This document shows, in pieces, positions 1-12,262 of a stretch of 64,000 nt of DNA. The notes below the pieces were generated by a model. The model had not been told where the DNA came from and made no database searches. It was given only the letters and a program-made list of their open reading frames with translations. The stretch comes from Eutypella sp. D-1 (lineage: Eukaryota; Ascomycota; Sordariomycetes; Xylariales; Diatrypaceae). Location of the stretch: NCBI GenBank assembly GCA_023313575.1, contig JAJTTP010000003.1:2666001-2730000 (forward strand), written 5' to 3'. Position 1 is the stretch's first letter. The number at the start of each line of letters is the position of its first letter. Made by a program: the position numbers and the translations under genes.

Positions 1-381
1 TCAGCGGTTCTCATATTTTAGCACGTGAATATGCGACCGAAGTGCTATAACTAGTAGAACAAAGGCGAACAGGTGAATTGCTGTCTCATGGTTGGCTTTT
101 CCGTAAACCTGGGCATGCGCATTCAAAAAAAAAAAAAAAACCAAAAAAAAACCTTCCATTCCCGAGTTCGATACCTATTACTATATCCGTAAGTTTTCAT
201 ATGTCTAATGTATATCTGGTGCATATATATGGAAGACTTTGTATAAGTTAGCATCGCAATCTTCCACAATTGCTCTATTTCGTCCTTTTCTACCACAGCC
301 AAGGTTGCTCCTTTTCCCCCTTCACTGCCGCTGTCTCAGTTATTTAAGTCCTTGTGTATGTTATGCGTGTATCGAGTGACA

Positions 382-2244
382 TCACCCACGAAACCCATGG
401 TAAGAAAGGACGTGGTTCGAATCTAGACAGTGGTGGCCACCTCTATAACATCGCAAGCATATAGCAAATTTATCATCTCTGCAAGCGCAACAGTCTAAGG
501 TTCGAGGTCAAGGTCAGCATTCTAAATCAAGGTATAATTATCTCTCCGCCCAAGACGTGACATCCAAGGCGCGGTGGGGGTTGGTGATGGTTGACATACG
601 GAACAATTGTCCTTGATAAAACTCGCCGTAGCATAGGCTGCATTTACCCTCCTGGAGGGCTTCTGCAACCGACTTTCCATTAAGTTTGCATTTATTTGGG
701 CCTATCAATGATGAGGAATTCTGCGATGCCAAGAGTTGCATCACGAGGACATGGGTCGCTGGCTCCTTGCATCGGGCCCCAGTTGTATAACATGTATGGC
801 AAAGATAAAAGCTGTGAGACCCAGGCTTATCTTCGCAATTGCAACAATCTGACATATCATGTTAGTTATCTCAATTTTCCTGGGGATCAATGCAATCTAG
901 GAAAGCATTTTCGCTTACGGTAGACGACTCCCTGGTTCTCTGGTTTATGGCAGTTGTAGCAATGTTTCGTGCTGCTATCTTGCGTCGACGGGCAATCGGC
1001 CAGCAGGTCTGGGGCATTTGACGAGTCTATCGCACAGAACCCCGACACCAGCTCGTGATCTTGAGTGCATCGCTTTCCAGGCAAAAAGCAGTTTTCGCAA
1101 AGGTCAAACGACCCGCAAAGGAAACAATCTAGGCCTAGGTTAGCCGGACTGGGCAATTCTAGAATCTGAATAGAGCGGTTCACAACTTACGGTATATTCT
1201 TCCCTGGGACACCGTCGCATGGCAGTCATGGCAACAGAAAAGGGGAGAGTCACGTAAAATCGACCGTGGTAGAGCGGTTCCACTGGCCGGCTTCCAGAGC
1301 TCATACCCTGTCGTGGCCGCTAGTCTATCCACGAAGCCCGGCCCGCTCGGCACCTGTAGCATTCTCATCGGGCCGTGGCGGGTGTCTCCACAGGCCATCA
1401 CGTTTTGGTGGCATGGCGAACACAGGTCGTAAGTGTCCCGGTCGCAGGAACAGCAGTCTGATAGTTGGCGGGAGGTCCAAGAGTTAGTCCGAGCCGGAGA
1501 ATGATGAGGTAGGCTGAAATGGAGAATAGACTTACGCCAATATGTGCCCTGCTCTATTGTACTCTTGCACGATATGCAAGTCGTCTGCGTAACCCCGCGT
1601 GAATGGTGGCACTCGGGGTTCGGCTGCGCAGAACCTCCTAGCAGGGCCTCTGCCGCACTGGCGCCTAGCTCGCCGAACAATGTTTGCGCCTGTACCATAC
1701 CGGCGTGATAGGCAATCGGATCGGCCGCCGCCGCCATGGCCTCATTACCGGTTTCGAAGAGGTTTTCGATCGCGCCCCCAACGCCATCGGCTGCGACACC
1801 AGGATCATCCAAGAGCCCGGTACTAGGCGAGGCGCCCGGTGGCAGGTGGGCCTCGGCGGCGGCCTGCGCGAGACCGGAGTGGTCGCCGACGAAATCGCCG
1901 ATATCCTGTCCGATCATGGTGCCTAGAATGCCAACGGCCAAGGGGCGGATGATGTCGGCGGGCTCGGCGTGGTGGTGGGCGACCCCGCGGCGGGTCAGTT
2001 CCGCGCGGAGGATCTTGAACTTCCGGTGCGCGACACTCAGACTCCTCCCTTTGTATATGGCCAGCAGGACTAAAATTCCGCCTGTCGCCGCGGATCCCGC
2101 AGCTGCAGATGCTGTCCCATATCCGCTCGATACCGATTTCCGCATTGTTGCTACCTCCTGTTGCTGTAGCCACTCGATGGTGGCGTTGCTAGCCATGGCC
2201 TTATAGGCCTCTGCGTCGAACTCGAGGGTTTCTTTAATAGGCAT
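382..2244 (-). CDS. Multi-module Cys/His (ZZ-like) zinc-type protein, five exons
   Basis: Function unknown; the repeated Cys/His modules look like zinc-binding modules related to ZZ fingers. Exons on the minus strand: 2244-1536, 1457-1191, 1128-919, 848-600, 494-382, giving about 515 aa. All four introns are phase 1 and fall in the same His codon of the motif [YWF]-H-C-[CF]-x-C (His at about residues 237, 326, 396 and 479). Each module reads C-x2-C-x5-7-QG-x-[YF]-H-C-x2-C, then Cys pairs and a late Cys and His. Splicing makes every module continuous; for example the last exon begins HCCACRDDKFAIC. Residues 1-220 are different, with Ala/Gly-rich hydrophobic stretches (about residues 45-65 and 105-120) that could contact a membrane. 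The exon lengths (267, 210, 249 nt) are multiples of three. Structure is well supported; biochemical role is not known. Similar multi-ZZ proteins occur in filamentous ascomycetes. Confidence 0.8.
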
Positions 2245-4757
2245 ACTTTGAGTATATCTTTGAGGTATATTTGTATTGGAATCGAGATGAAAATGAATTG
2301 TTTCACATGATAGAGGAAAACATCAGTCCATGAGTAAAGGTGTCAAGGCAATAATTATATAGATATTGAATATTCATGCTTCGTCAATCTGAATTACTGC
2401 TGACTGTGATGTTCCAGGGGCTTTCCCATGTCGATATTGTCTGACGAAGCCATGTTCCGGGCTGGGTTGTGCTGCTCCTTCTCATCTCCTTCGGCTATCA
2501 TCTCCCGTGCCAGCCATATGACACACAAGGCGGCTCTCACGCGGAAAAAAAATAGAAATCTTAGTGTATTGCACAGATCTGCCACCAGAACTATGCCCTA
2601 TAGCAGATTTTAATTTCTGCGTTTCGCAATTCAATGCAAAAGAGAACCCGTCGCTCGCCCTATGTGTGTAACCTAAGAAAAAATGTGGCTTGAGTCCTCG
2701 TGGGTTTCCACGCACAGTCATATGCTGTGTTACACACCTCGAGGCTTCCGTCGCCACCACTAACCCATGCATCTCTCCCGGTTGCTGGATCCCCTCCTAT
2801 AAGCAGGCGATATTCTGAGGCAAGATCGACGCGGAGCTGAACAGCGCTGACCCAGAGTTCGTCGATGACTAAAATACATGTCTATTTTAAGATACCCACG
2901 TTCACAAGGTGAAGAAATGTCTTGGGTCATATTCCCAAAAATATCACAGTGGCTCAAAGTGCACATACTCATATGTAATCAGCGCCCAGAGCCTAGAATT
3001 GCATCGAGCACTACCTAGTAGGCAAGCGGTAAGGCTTCTACACAACTACTTGAAGCAAAATATAGCTTCCATACCGTAGCCTGTTATTTGTAGTGTAAAA
3101 TCTCGGAATTTGGTGTTTAACCTCGTCATAATATTCTATGCGATTCAACATTTCGGGTTTCCGACTGAGGAAATTGATGTCGAGCATACATAGTAGCCTC
3201 CCTCACCATGAACTAACCCCACACAAACGGATTTCTGTGCTCCTTCCTTCCTTCCATGTCCCTGGGCCCGTGTGAATGCAACCCACATTCCTCATTCGCT
3301 CTGCTTGGCACTTCTAATTGGTCGAGCAATGGCGGGTTCCCTTAACTAAGATCGTACTAGATATGGCGAGGTGGGTCCCAAACTATACCATAGAGTAGCC
3401 TTCGGGGTTGCGTAGCGCATTGTTTGAACTAAAAGTACGCTACAGTTAATACCGTCAATGGAGAACAGGAATAATGTAAACCTCACCTGTTAGAATTGCT
3501 GTTAATCGTCAGTAGTCCTGTAGCATCTGAGCCAGGATCTGGCTCATGTAGCCGGTTGTGATTATAAGATCTGCAAGTATTAGCACTACTAGAGTAAGCT
3601 TCCTTCGAAACCTTTCTCCCCAAAACATCAGCTATGCCAATGGCAGGCTGGATAAAGTATCAACATATTAACGGGGTTTGAATGGTCAAGATCGCCTGAA
3701 CCGCCATCTCCTCCACCCCCCTTCCCCAGGGAGAATGGGAAAATCTTAGTTCGAGACTTGAACAGGGAAGCTAAAAAGATGGGTAGCAGAGGACTTCAGG
3801 ATCTCCCCTTGGAGGTCGGCCCTATGTGTCTGTGACTACGAGGCGTAGGGGCATACATATTTAAAACATCCTTCCTCTTCCCGCCCTCAGATTCAATCTT
3901 GTCCACCCACTTCAAGAGTGTGCTCTAACAGCTACACGCACTAGAAGTACATACCACTAGGCTCCCTGTGTCATTGGGAGGCCTACCGCTTCATATCCCT
4001 CAATTTCCATGGCGTTGGTGTCATTATTGTCATGTCGTATTAATCGTGGAAGTACCGTAATGTAGCAACTGACTGTAGTTGGCGTGCGCGGTTATACATT
4101 GACTGGGAAGGGCTGTACACGTTTAAAGGCTCGTCACACGACTCCCCACCACGTAGCAAAGCTAAATGAATCAAATGGTGACTAGTGTTGGGTTAACATA
4201 TGAAGTGAATGCTGTTTAAGCTAGTGTTATCCGCTACTATGACCATTATCTGCAATGAGAATACGTATAAGTCACTAGTTATCCCCATTGTTGGTATAGC
4301 CTTAGCACGTCTCTAGCTACAGGTATATAGGCATATACCCTTCGTTCCTGCAGATAGGCATTGGCCATTGACAGATTCAAGCCAATAAGACCCCATTTCA
4401 CTATCAGGCATATTGCATAAAGCTACCCTAATCACATTGTTCCATTGGTATGCACAAAAGCTCAATAGGTATCACTATGCACGTTCTCCCTATAATACTC
4501 CAGCCTCTCCGTGCAGCTCCTATTGTCACATGGAGTTAAGGAAATATGAAATAAGTTTTTTATTTATTGCCCTTCTATCTCTCTTCCAGCTACCATCGTC
4601 CTTCCTCTCCATAACTTCGATTTCCCATCTACGGCGACAAAGACTGATCTGTCATTCCTAGACACACCTTTCGCCCAGCTCTTTCGTCCTTGCTATATTT
4701 ATTATTGCTCTTCGTTCACCTATATAACTCTGCCGTATGATCTAACATACAATCAAT
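2245..4757. other. Gene-free spacer
   Basis: About 2.5 kb between divergent genes. No long open frame with coding character is seen. It contains a short CCTT repeat near 3240 and AT-rich sequence. The last 150 bases before 4758 are pyrimidine-rich with TATA-like stretches and probably form the promoter and leader of the F-box gene. Confidence 0.5.
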
Positions 4758-6513
4758 ATGGATCATTCTTCCCAATCTCGCTTGCTGAGCATGCGGTCAC
4801 CGGGTAGCCGAGAACTGCCTCACAGCCAGCTTGAAACCGATTCCCTTCCAGAGTATTCAACCAACACCAACCAGCTCTCGCACAAAATGAACGACAGTGG
4901 ACATCTTCCGCTCAGAGACATCATCACACATCTCCCGCTTGAGCTTGTCATCATGACAGCCACCTATCTGAGCCGAGACGACATTGTGAACTTCCTTCAG
5001 GTCTCCAAAAAATGGAGATCTCTGCTTCATAACGACAGCGCCATGTGCATCTTGGTCAAGCGCAAATTTCCCCTGCTCACTTCGGCTCATCCAATTGTAA
5101 ATGCCGATGCCAAACCAAACTATTGGAATCTATTTCACCATGGAGTTCGGCAATACTATAGCCGAGACCACGGCCTTGCCAAAGGCAAGTTGGAAAGCAA
5201 ATTCACCTTGACCAGGGATTCACTGTTTCGACTTGACCATAAGAGGATTCCAGCCGGTCTTGATGTCAGTGCAATGCACGCCATGTATCGCCGCTGCAGG
5301 CCCAACACGGTCTTGACACCACTGGCCACAACTATTCGTTATTCCCATGGAAGGGTTGCCTGGATAACAAGGGATGAGGTGTTGGTCGTATTGGACGACT
5401 TGAGAACAAGGAAACGGGCTCTTTTTGCCCCACCTCCACATCTGGGGAACGTGAAGCTGGTGGGTCTGGGAGACAAGCTGGTAGTTCTAGCGGCCGCCAA
5501 TAAAGTGTAAGTACAGATTCACAACCTAGCAATGGAACCCCAGAACTGACCTGGAAACCGGTAGGATTGCTTGGAATTTCGAGACGAACGAGTCATACAG
5601 AATCACTGTATCACAGCCAACCCAGAAGTACGTTACCGCTGGCCTGCGAGTCTTTCTGGTACGCGCAGTCTTTGACGTGGTGGTTTGGGAGTGTTCCACC
5701 CGGAAGAAGAACTTGTTCAGCTTTGGTAAAGGTATCACAGCATACGCATGGAAAGGAGTGTCTCTGGCCAACATATCTGCAGACGTAATACTGCATCCAT
5801 ATGAGAGCAACACCTGGTTTCTCGTAACTAGCTGCCCCTATTATTTTGAGGAATGTTTTATACGCTTCGAAGCATACGAGGTGAATAATAACAAGATTCG
5901 ACATTCTTGCTCATACCTAGTTCCCGTTGGTATGGATGATGAATGGAACGAATTTGTCGACGCCTGGAAGAACCAAAGACAACAGGATGTTTCCAAGGCT
6001 GACGCATTTGGAACATACAATGTCGGCTATGTTACCCCCAAGATAAGCAGCTTTCTGAACCGGAAGTCCGATGTGTCAATGGTAATCCTCTTCGACACCG
6101 TCAACCGCGGCTTTACTTTCCAAAGATTTTATGGGTCTTCCCGTGGCTTTGGGACCATGGAACACTCTTCAGGGGTGCACCCTGCACCCCAGTGCCACCA
6201 GATATGGGATCACTCTGCTTTTGTCTATGATTGTATCCCTGGGAAAAGGGGCTCCTCGGGATGTGTTGCAATCTACCGTTCACCAAGTCACGACCCCATC
6301 ACGGCGCCCAGTGCTCCTGGACTGCTACCTAAGCGCAGAAATGGAAGCCTGCCGACCCACATCCTAACAGGGCCTAGCGGCCCTAGCCAACGATCAGGTA
6401 TCATTGTGGGCGACGAGGACTTCATAGTCGTATTGCACCCCGACTCTTTCACAGCCTTGAGTTTCCGCTCAGTCATTGGCACGCAACTAGTTAGTTGCGG
6501 AGAAACGAAGTAG
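4758..6513 (+). CDS. F-box domain protein
   Basis: Probable substrate-recognition subunit of an SCF ubiquitin ligase, inferred from an F-box at about residues 52-95 (LPLELVIMTATYLSRDDIVN, then a VSKKWR core). Two exons: 4758-5506 and 5565-6513. The 58-nt intron starts GTAAGT and ends GTAG. The joined frame gives 565 aa and runs without a stop to TAG at 6511. The C-terminal part has many short hydrophobic beta-like stretches and conserved-looking Trp residues (for example VVVWE, HQIWDHSAFVY), as in fungal F-box proteins with a beta-propeller-like C-terminus, but no clear WD or Kelch repeat is visible. The substrate cannot be inferred. The start is the first Met and is preceded by a pyrimidine-rich leader. 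Confidence 0.85.
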
Positions 6514-8530
6514 CTAATAGCTTCGAATTGGGGTGGGCCGTCTATCGACCGAGAGAAGTCAAAGGGCTTCCCCCAGACAAGGCCCAGGGGTTGAACATCA
6601 CCAAGACATGATGTCAGTTGGAATTGGCGGATGTGGTGCTTTTGACACATTCCGGGGGGGGGGGGTGCTATCAGGTAATCATGACCATCAGTGTAAATAG
6701 AATGATGATAGGATACATGATAACCACACATTGAGCTAGTAAATTATCACGGCCTGTTGAGCCTCACCTAGAATAGGGGTATTATAAAACGGGAAATCGG
6801 ACATAGGCGATCACGTGAGCCGTATCTCCGGGGATCGGCAGGGTACATATAGGGCCAGGGCACCCCCGTTCTGTAACTAGAAGATCGTCTTTCTCTTTTA
6901 TGCCAATCTACGATTCTCCCACATACTATCTTTGATCTATAGACGTGACATAAATATATTCACTTGTGTATACACATCGGTTTGACGTCTATGCAGTAGA
7001 AGCAGACTTGCACTGCATAGGAACCCTATCAGATCCTGGCGGCCTGGGTTTCCGAAGTCTTAAGGTTAGGTACGTAGATAATATGGGGTTACACTACACG
7101 ATGATGCTCAAAGGTCTTTTTCCGCGAGAGCATTACGACCCTTAATTATACTTTTACTAGAAAAGGTCATCACGAAACCACATACAGGGAAAATCTTATC
7201 ATTGACCCGTTATGTCTAGCTGCAAATACATAGTATATAGAACATCCCCTTGTCTACGCCGGGAACTATTGAACCTAGACTCATTACGTGAGGTTCCTGG
7301 AATCGACTGGAAGTTAAAATAGTACATCAGGACCAGACCAATTTCAAAGTAGGACATAGTCTTTCTTGCCCATTCGCAAGACCCGACTGAGAAAGGCGTG
7401 GACGTTTCGCAGGGAACGCGCGAAAGCTGTGCAGAGTCAAACCATCAGTCCACAGGCTAGGACTTGGAAAAGGCTTCGAATATTGCGGCAAAGAGTTGTG
7501 GGAACCGGCGGAGTTATACGTACCTACCTAGGTAGGTAGGGACTCATCCATGCATACTTGATATGCTACAGCCCTGTGGCAAGGAGGGGGGTTGGTTCCT
7601 AATTTATATCGCATTCCGCTACATTTTCTATTCGACGTAGAAACCCTGTGCATCTAGCAATAGAAGGTATGGGTATTATTTTTTCTACACGTACAGATGA
7701 ACACGAGATAAATACACCAGTGCATACGCGAGTTCACCTCACGGAGAATGAAACCCCTCCCTGGGTACCGTAGCCACTCGCCCGGCCCGTCGTCCATTTA
7801 GCGCCCTAATTGGCATATGCCAGCCTAAACAATACCCTAGCCCAGGCCTATGAAGTACCTAGAGTAGTACTTACCTACCTAGGTACTTAGCACGTATGTA
7901 GGTAGGTAACATCAACGGGCCTTATCTTCTTCGTACAATAACACTTAGCATTTGCACATGCAATTCCATCCGTCATGAAAGCTACATAGGAACATATGGA
8001 TTCTTCCAGATTTTGGAAATATATGTGTAAGATGGTGGTGGTCAAAAAGGTGTATGCTTAGCAGATGTGGTAGCGACATGAATAAGCTTGCTGGATTAGT
8101 TGTACTATAAGGCTGTAACTTTCTCACAGTGAGTATCTCCTTACGTCCTGGTAAAAGATTCACAATAACTAAATCTTTCTAAAAGCTGTAAACATAGCGA
8201 TGTCTCCCATTCCTCCATGTCTATATTATTCGGCGAAGCTGTAAAGTAAGCCATGCGAGCCTTGGTTTATGAGGCAGTCCTTAAGTACATTGCGCCCTAT
8301 TTCTTGCCTCTCTCGCCGCCATCTTCCACTCCAACTTTACAACGGCTTCATTGGCACACTCTGCCTTAAGCAAAAGCTACTCCGTACACCACCATACGCA
8401 CCAACACATACCCAATTTTTATGGATGTTCGAGTCAGACAAGGCGGCAATACTCTATGATGAGTGTAGGAGTAGGTATATACAAGCTGGATTCCCAAACA
8501 AGTTGATATTGCGAAATAAACACCCAGTTA
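6514..8530. other. Gene-free spacer with palindromic TAGGTA repeats
   Basis: About 2 kb without a supported gene. It holds a run of 12 G at 6654-6665, a perfect 18-bp palindrome at 7521-7538, and a second TAGGTA-rich cluster at 7866-7908. Confidence 0.5.
7521..7538. repeat. Perfect 18-bp palindrome built on ACCTAGGT
   Basis: The sequence TACCTACCTAGGTAGGTA is its own reverse complement. The ACCTAGGT core recurs in at least six other intergenic places in this window (7877, 31508, 56404, 57371, 57608, 57935). No gene overlaps any of them. Confidence 0.8.
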
Positions 8531-9679
8531 TTAAACAGCTATTCGCCGTGTTACATCGATCGCATCCAGCTTAGTAACACGCACGTGTCTCTCTGCGCCC
8601 TCCCCGATGCTTTCCGAGCCAAGTCCTAAGTCTCTGCAGAGGCTGTGAATCAACATCCGCCTATGCTTCACAGCAGGGTTGAACTTTAGCAGACCTTCCC
8701 ACGCCGTCAATTGCTGTCGTCTGCCTGTAGCGAAAGCAAGGAGCTCAAAAAGGTCGTTCGCAGTACCAACTTCGTCCTGTTGTGCATTCTGGTAAAAGAG
8801 AGTACTGCTCTTGCTGGACCATTGGGGGCGAGAAGAACAGAGACTTGTCTTGTCTTCTACTATATGGCTATTCTCATTTGTTCGCGTGCACCCTTCGCCC
8901 TTTCTAACACAGAACATTTCGCTAACCCTCTTTAAGGACAAAGTGTCGGGGATACTGGAACTAACATAACCGCCGACGAAACTAGGCTTGTAGAGGACAT
9001 GTGGTGACCGGCAAGCCATAGTGATGATATTCTCGACACAGCACATTGAGCGCCGGCCCAGCAGACCCCCAATTTCGATAGCGACATATGGTGGACCATA
9101 GTGGGGGGTGTAAATACGGTTGTACACAACGTTGAGCAAGCGAATTAAGCCGATCACATCTTGCTCTTGTAGCGATAAGAATAGAGGGCCCACCCTCCTA
9201 TCGTTAAGAAGAGGGACCACCCAGTCCGGTCGCTTCTCTAGAATCCACTGAGGCACCGGTGTCAAGTCGATAATAATCTTCCGCACGCCACGGATGAGAG
9301 ATTGGGTGATGCATCGGCTCCAGGACTCGAACAAGCGTTGGCTGCGACCAACGCCGATGTAGAACGTCGGCCTCTTGAGGTCCTTGAGGTCGACATTGGA
9401 GAATATCTGCAGGCACAGTGTGTCCAACTTCAACCTGTAGCGTGTCTTCAGGTCCAGGGGCCGGGTTATGCTATATGGTTTACGTATAAGACACAGAGGT
9501 GACCATTTTGAAATAGCGACCGATGAGTCTCGGTGTAACGTCTTGCAGGCTAGTAGTAGCCCTCGGACGTGCGCTGGACAAGGCCCATGGAGGCATAGCT
9601 CGGTTGGAAGAGCTAAGGACACGATGACAAGTCTCAACTCCGCCGGTAAGTTAAGCAGGTAAGGTATAGCGAGTGACAT
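8531..9679 (-). CDS. F-box-like (LPAELR) protein with C-terminal R3H domain
   Basis: Intronless, 382 aa from the chosen Met. Residues about 5-40 match the fungal F-box-like/2EXR start (YLLNLPAELRLVIVSLALP). The last 50 residues (333-370) look like an R3H domain: RMLIH carries the R-x3-H signature, followed by LGLGSESIGEGAERHVRVTK, the usual L-S-x-S-x-G-x-G-x-x-R-x-[IV]-x-V pattern. R3H domains bind single-stranded nucleic acids. The frame is open for 69 more codons upstream (to 9886), but that part looks non-coding, and the LPAELR motif normally lies just after the start Met, so 9679 is preferred. The middle section is unrecognised. Combination of an F-box-like N-terminus with R3H is unusual as far as I know; the function is inferred only from the domains. 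Confidence 0.75.
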   Translation of the reverse strand: MSLAIPYLLNLPAELRLVIVSLALPTELCLHGPCPAHVRGLLLACKTLHRDSSVAISKWSPLCLIRKPYSITRPLDLKTRYRLKLDTLCLQIFSNVDLKDLKRPTFYIGVGRSQRLFESWSRCITQSLIRGVRKIIIDLTPVPQWILEKRPDWVVPLLNDRRVGPLFLSLQEQDVIGLIRLLNVVYNRIYTPHYGPPYVAIEIGGLLGRRSMCCVENIITMACRSPHVLYKPSFVGGYVSSSIPDTLSLKRVSEMFCVRKGEGCTRTNENSHIVEDKTSLCSSRPQWSSKSSTLFYQNAQQDEVGTANDLFELLAFATGRRQQLTAWEGLLKFNPAVKHRRMLIHSLCRDLGLGSESIGEGAERHVRVTKLDAIDVTRRIAV

Positions 9680-10576
9680 GTTGATAAAGCTGGTTGAGGC
9701 TGATTGATTCGTTATAAGAAAAACAACCGCTGTATGAAACCGGTTCAGAAAATATATAGACTGGCAAGCTGACGCTTTTATGGATACACCAATAGTAATC
9801 TCGGCCGGTGATGACTCAATCAAGTAAATGCCTATAAAAATGGGTCCTTGCTCAGGGGCTAGGTCTAGAGACATTTCTGAATGCACGACTTTTCAGAGCA
9901 ATCTGCAAAGTCTGGTTGGTACGTAGTGCTGATTGCTCTGAACACTCGCCCGAATTACGGAAAAGGATTCGACAATAAAAATGGCACGAGGTTTTACATT
10001 ATGTGAAAGTAAACCGTCAAACACAAACACATTTTTCGTTGTGTTTGGGTACGAAGTATAAATTCATCAACCACAAGTACAAGGACTACCTCTATATATC
10101 AAGCAAGGACTCACATATGTCGCAACCAGTATGTGGGCCCTTTTTGGGCCCACACTGGGCGCCTATAAATAGGGAGCACACGGGCCAAGGTTGGGAAGAT
10201 TCCTTCTTTTCCTTCCTTCCGGAGAGCCGTAGCAGGGCCCTATTTGGGCCCCAAAATATACGCATTTTTTGTTGCGACAACATGACCACCTATGTAGAGC
10301 CTGGGAATTTTACTGTATTTGAGTAGCTGACGACGTTGAGTTGGCATAATTGTACGTCTGTATAGTCTCTCATACTCCCGAATGTTCTATTTCATCATTC
10401 TAAGGGTAATTAAGAGAAGATTAAATAAAAATGGTCAATATAATACCGTACTAGATTTGACTTTACGTAACGGACGTCAATCACGCGGTACCGATTATTT
10501 ATTCCATATTGCTGCTTATCTCTTGTGGCCTAAATCACCACATGAATACACAGCTTCACGCACTATGCATCGTCGC
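9680..10576. other. Spacer containing a small terminal-inverted-repeat element
   Basis: No supported gene. A 107-codon open frame at 10003-10326 overlaps the inverted-repeat element at 10118-10279 and has no coding character. The rest is AT-rich. Confidence 0.45.
10118..10279. mobile_element. Candidate MITE-like element
   Basis: The 162-bp segment begins TGTCGCAAC and ends GTTGCGACA, a perfect 9-bp inverted repeat. Just inside each end is GGGCCC-N5-GGGCCC (10137-10153 and about 10235-10252), so the internal ends are also related. There is no coding capacity. A clean target-site duplication is not visible (flanks CATA and ACAT), so this remains a candidate. Confidence 0.4.
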
Positions 10577-12262
10577 CTATGGTAGCTGGTCGCCTATCCT
10601 GCCTAATAATGGCTGCCTCTCGCGCGCTTCCCTGCTGCCGTCTAGTAGCACGTCATTATATGGCATGCTGACCCACTTCTTGTCACCGATGCGCCCGACC
10701 CTCCAGGAGCCTGCGCGCCGCGCCTCTTCAAAGAAGCCGACGTTCTCGTCGAAGCTGCGATTGCCCGTCTCGGGGAGATAGATGTACGTCCAAGCCCCAG
10801 CAGCGGCGTTAGTGGCAGCGAAAACAAGATAGAGAAAGTACCGGAGGTTGTTAAACATGACTGGGGTGAGGAGCGTGACGGCAAAGTTGGCCAGGCCCCA
10901 GACAATCACGCTTACGGCCGCCGCTTGCGCCCGCGCCGTCGTCGGGTATATCTCCGTTGGGATCAACCACACCGTCGCGAGCCACCCAATACCAAAGGCC
11001 CCAGTGGCTACGAAAAGGGAGACGACACCCGGGATCGCGACCGCCGTCTGATCAACCTGCACCCTGTCGGCGTTCATCGCTAGCCCTCCGAATAAGGCAA
11101 GTAAAAGAAAACATGCCGTCAGTACGACCGAGCCGCCGAGCAGGAGTCTCCGACGGCCCATAGCGTCAATCAGAAGCCAAGCAATGGTCATCAAAATGAA
11201 GTATGAGATGTAATTCGCCATAGTTAGATTCTCAGATACTTCGACGTTAAAACCAAGAAGCTGGAAAATTTGCGGTCTGGCATAGCGACGTTAGCATAAA
11301 TATTTATCGACATCACTGGGGCTCATTAGTAGTCACTCGACTCACCCATAGACCGAGACCGCCCCATAACCTGTTAGAGCCTGATTGATTTGGACCATGA
11401 TCGTGATGATTGTGGGGTGAAATTGTATGTGGCTTGGCGTCAACATATCCCAATAGCTCACTGGCTCGCTAACTTCCTTGTCATGCCTCTCCTTCAGATC
11501 CTCATACTGTCTATCGCCTTCCCCGTCCCCCTCGCCGCGATGAATATCGCGTAGTGCGGTTCTCGCCTCGTCATCCCTGCCGTGGTAGATAAGCCAGCGG
11601 GGGCTCTCGGGCAGTGTCTCGATGACAGCGAGGAGTGCAGCCGGGTATGCCTGCATGACGACGATTGGAACCCTCCAGGCCCACTCACTCTGTTTCCCTA
11701 GAGCGCGTGTCACACCCAAATTAATGCCGAAAGCCATGTTGAGCCCGAAGATATTCATCTGAAACTCCTGAGCAAGTGCCTTTCCCCTCGCATCGTCGTT
11801 GGCCAGTTCGGAACTATAGATCGGTATCACACTGTCAATACCACCCACACCCAGACCCATGATCACGCGTCCGAGGAACATGGTAGCTAGGGCAGCGCGT
11901 GTGTCTCCAAGCCAGACGACGCCACCACCCTCCGCCCGCCCACCAATCCCCGCCACGAACATGATGGCGTTCCCCAAGCTTGCGATAGCCAGACAGCCGA
12001 AGATGGACCTCTTGCGACCCCAACGGTCGGCTATCATCGAAAAGAGGACAGCGCCCGCAGCACAGCCCAGGTAGTAGACGGAGACGATGAGGCCGACGAG
12101 CGGACTGTCTCGCGCGATCCCTATGGTAGCCAGGTACGAGTAGTTCGTGTTGATTAAGGACATCATACCCTGGTCATACCCATACAAGGCGATTGCGGTC
12201 GATGAGAAAAGCACCACCTGGGCCTTCTTACTTCGCCAAGGATGCAGCCAATTACCTGCCAT
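10577..12262 (-). CDS. MFS sugar transporter
   Basis: Plasma-membrane sugar:proton symporter type of the major facilitator superfamily, 538 aa. Exons 12262-11346 and 11276-10577; the 69-nt intron starts GTGAGT and ends CCAG, joining the family-typical VYGPQIFQLLGF. Family motifs: DRWGRKR (residues 79-85, loop 2-3), PESPRWLIYHGR (about 215), DAMGRRR in the loop 8-9 region, and PETGNRSFDE near the end, replacing the usual PET-K/G motif. About 12 hydrophobic segments are present. There is a hydrophilic Gly/Glu/Asp-rich central loop. The substrate cannot be told from the sequence; hexoses, polyols or glycerol-type substrates are possible. Neighbouring the isochorismatase gene, with no evident functional link. 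Confidence 0.93.

Noticed and set aside
361..420. Second GGTTCGAATC-like T-loop sequence
   Set aside because: It lies inside the last exon of the module gene, and no tRNA fold is possible around it.
6654..6665. Runs of 10-12 G or C (6654, 12783, 25119, 57909)
   Set aside because: Homopolymers are common in fungal spacers and prone to sequencing error; no further structure was seen around them.
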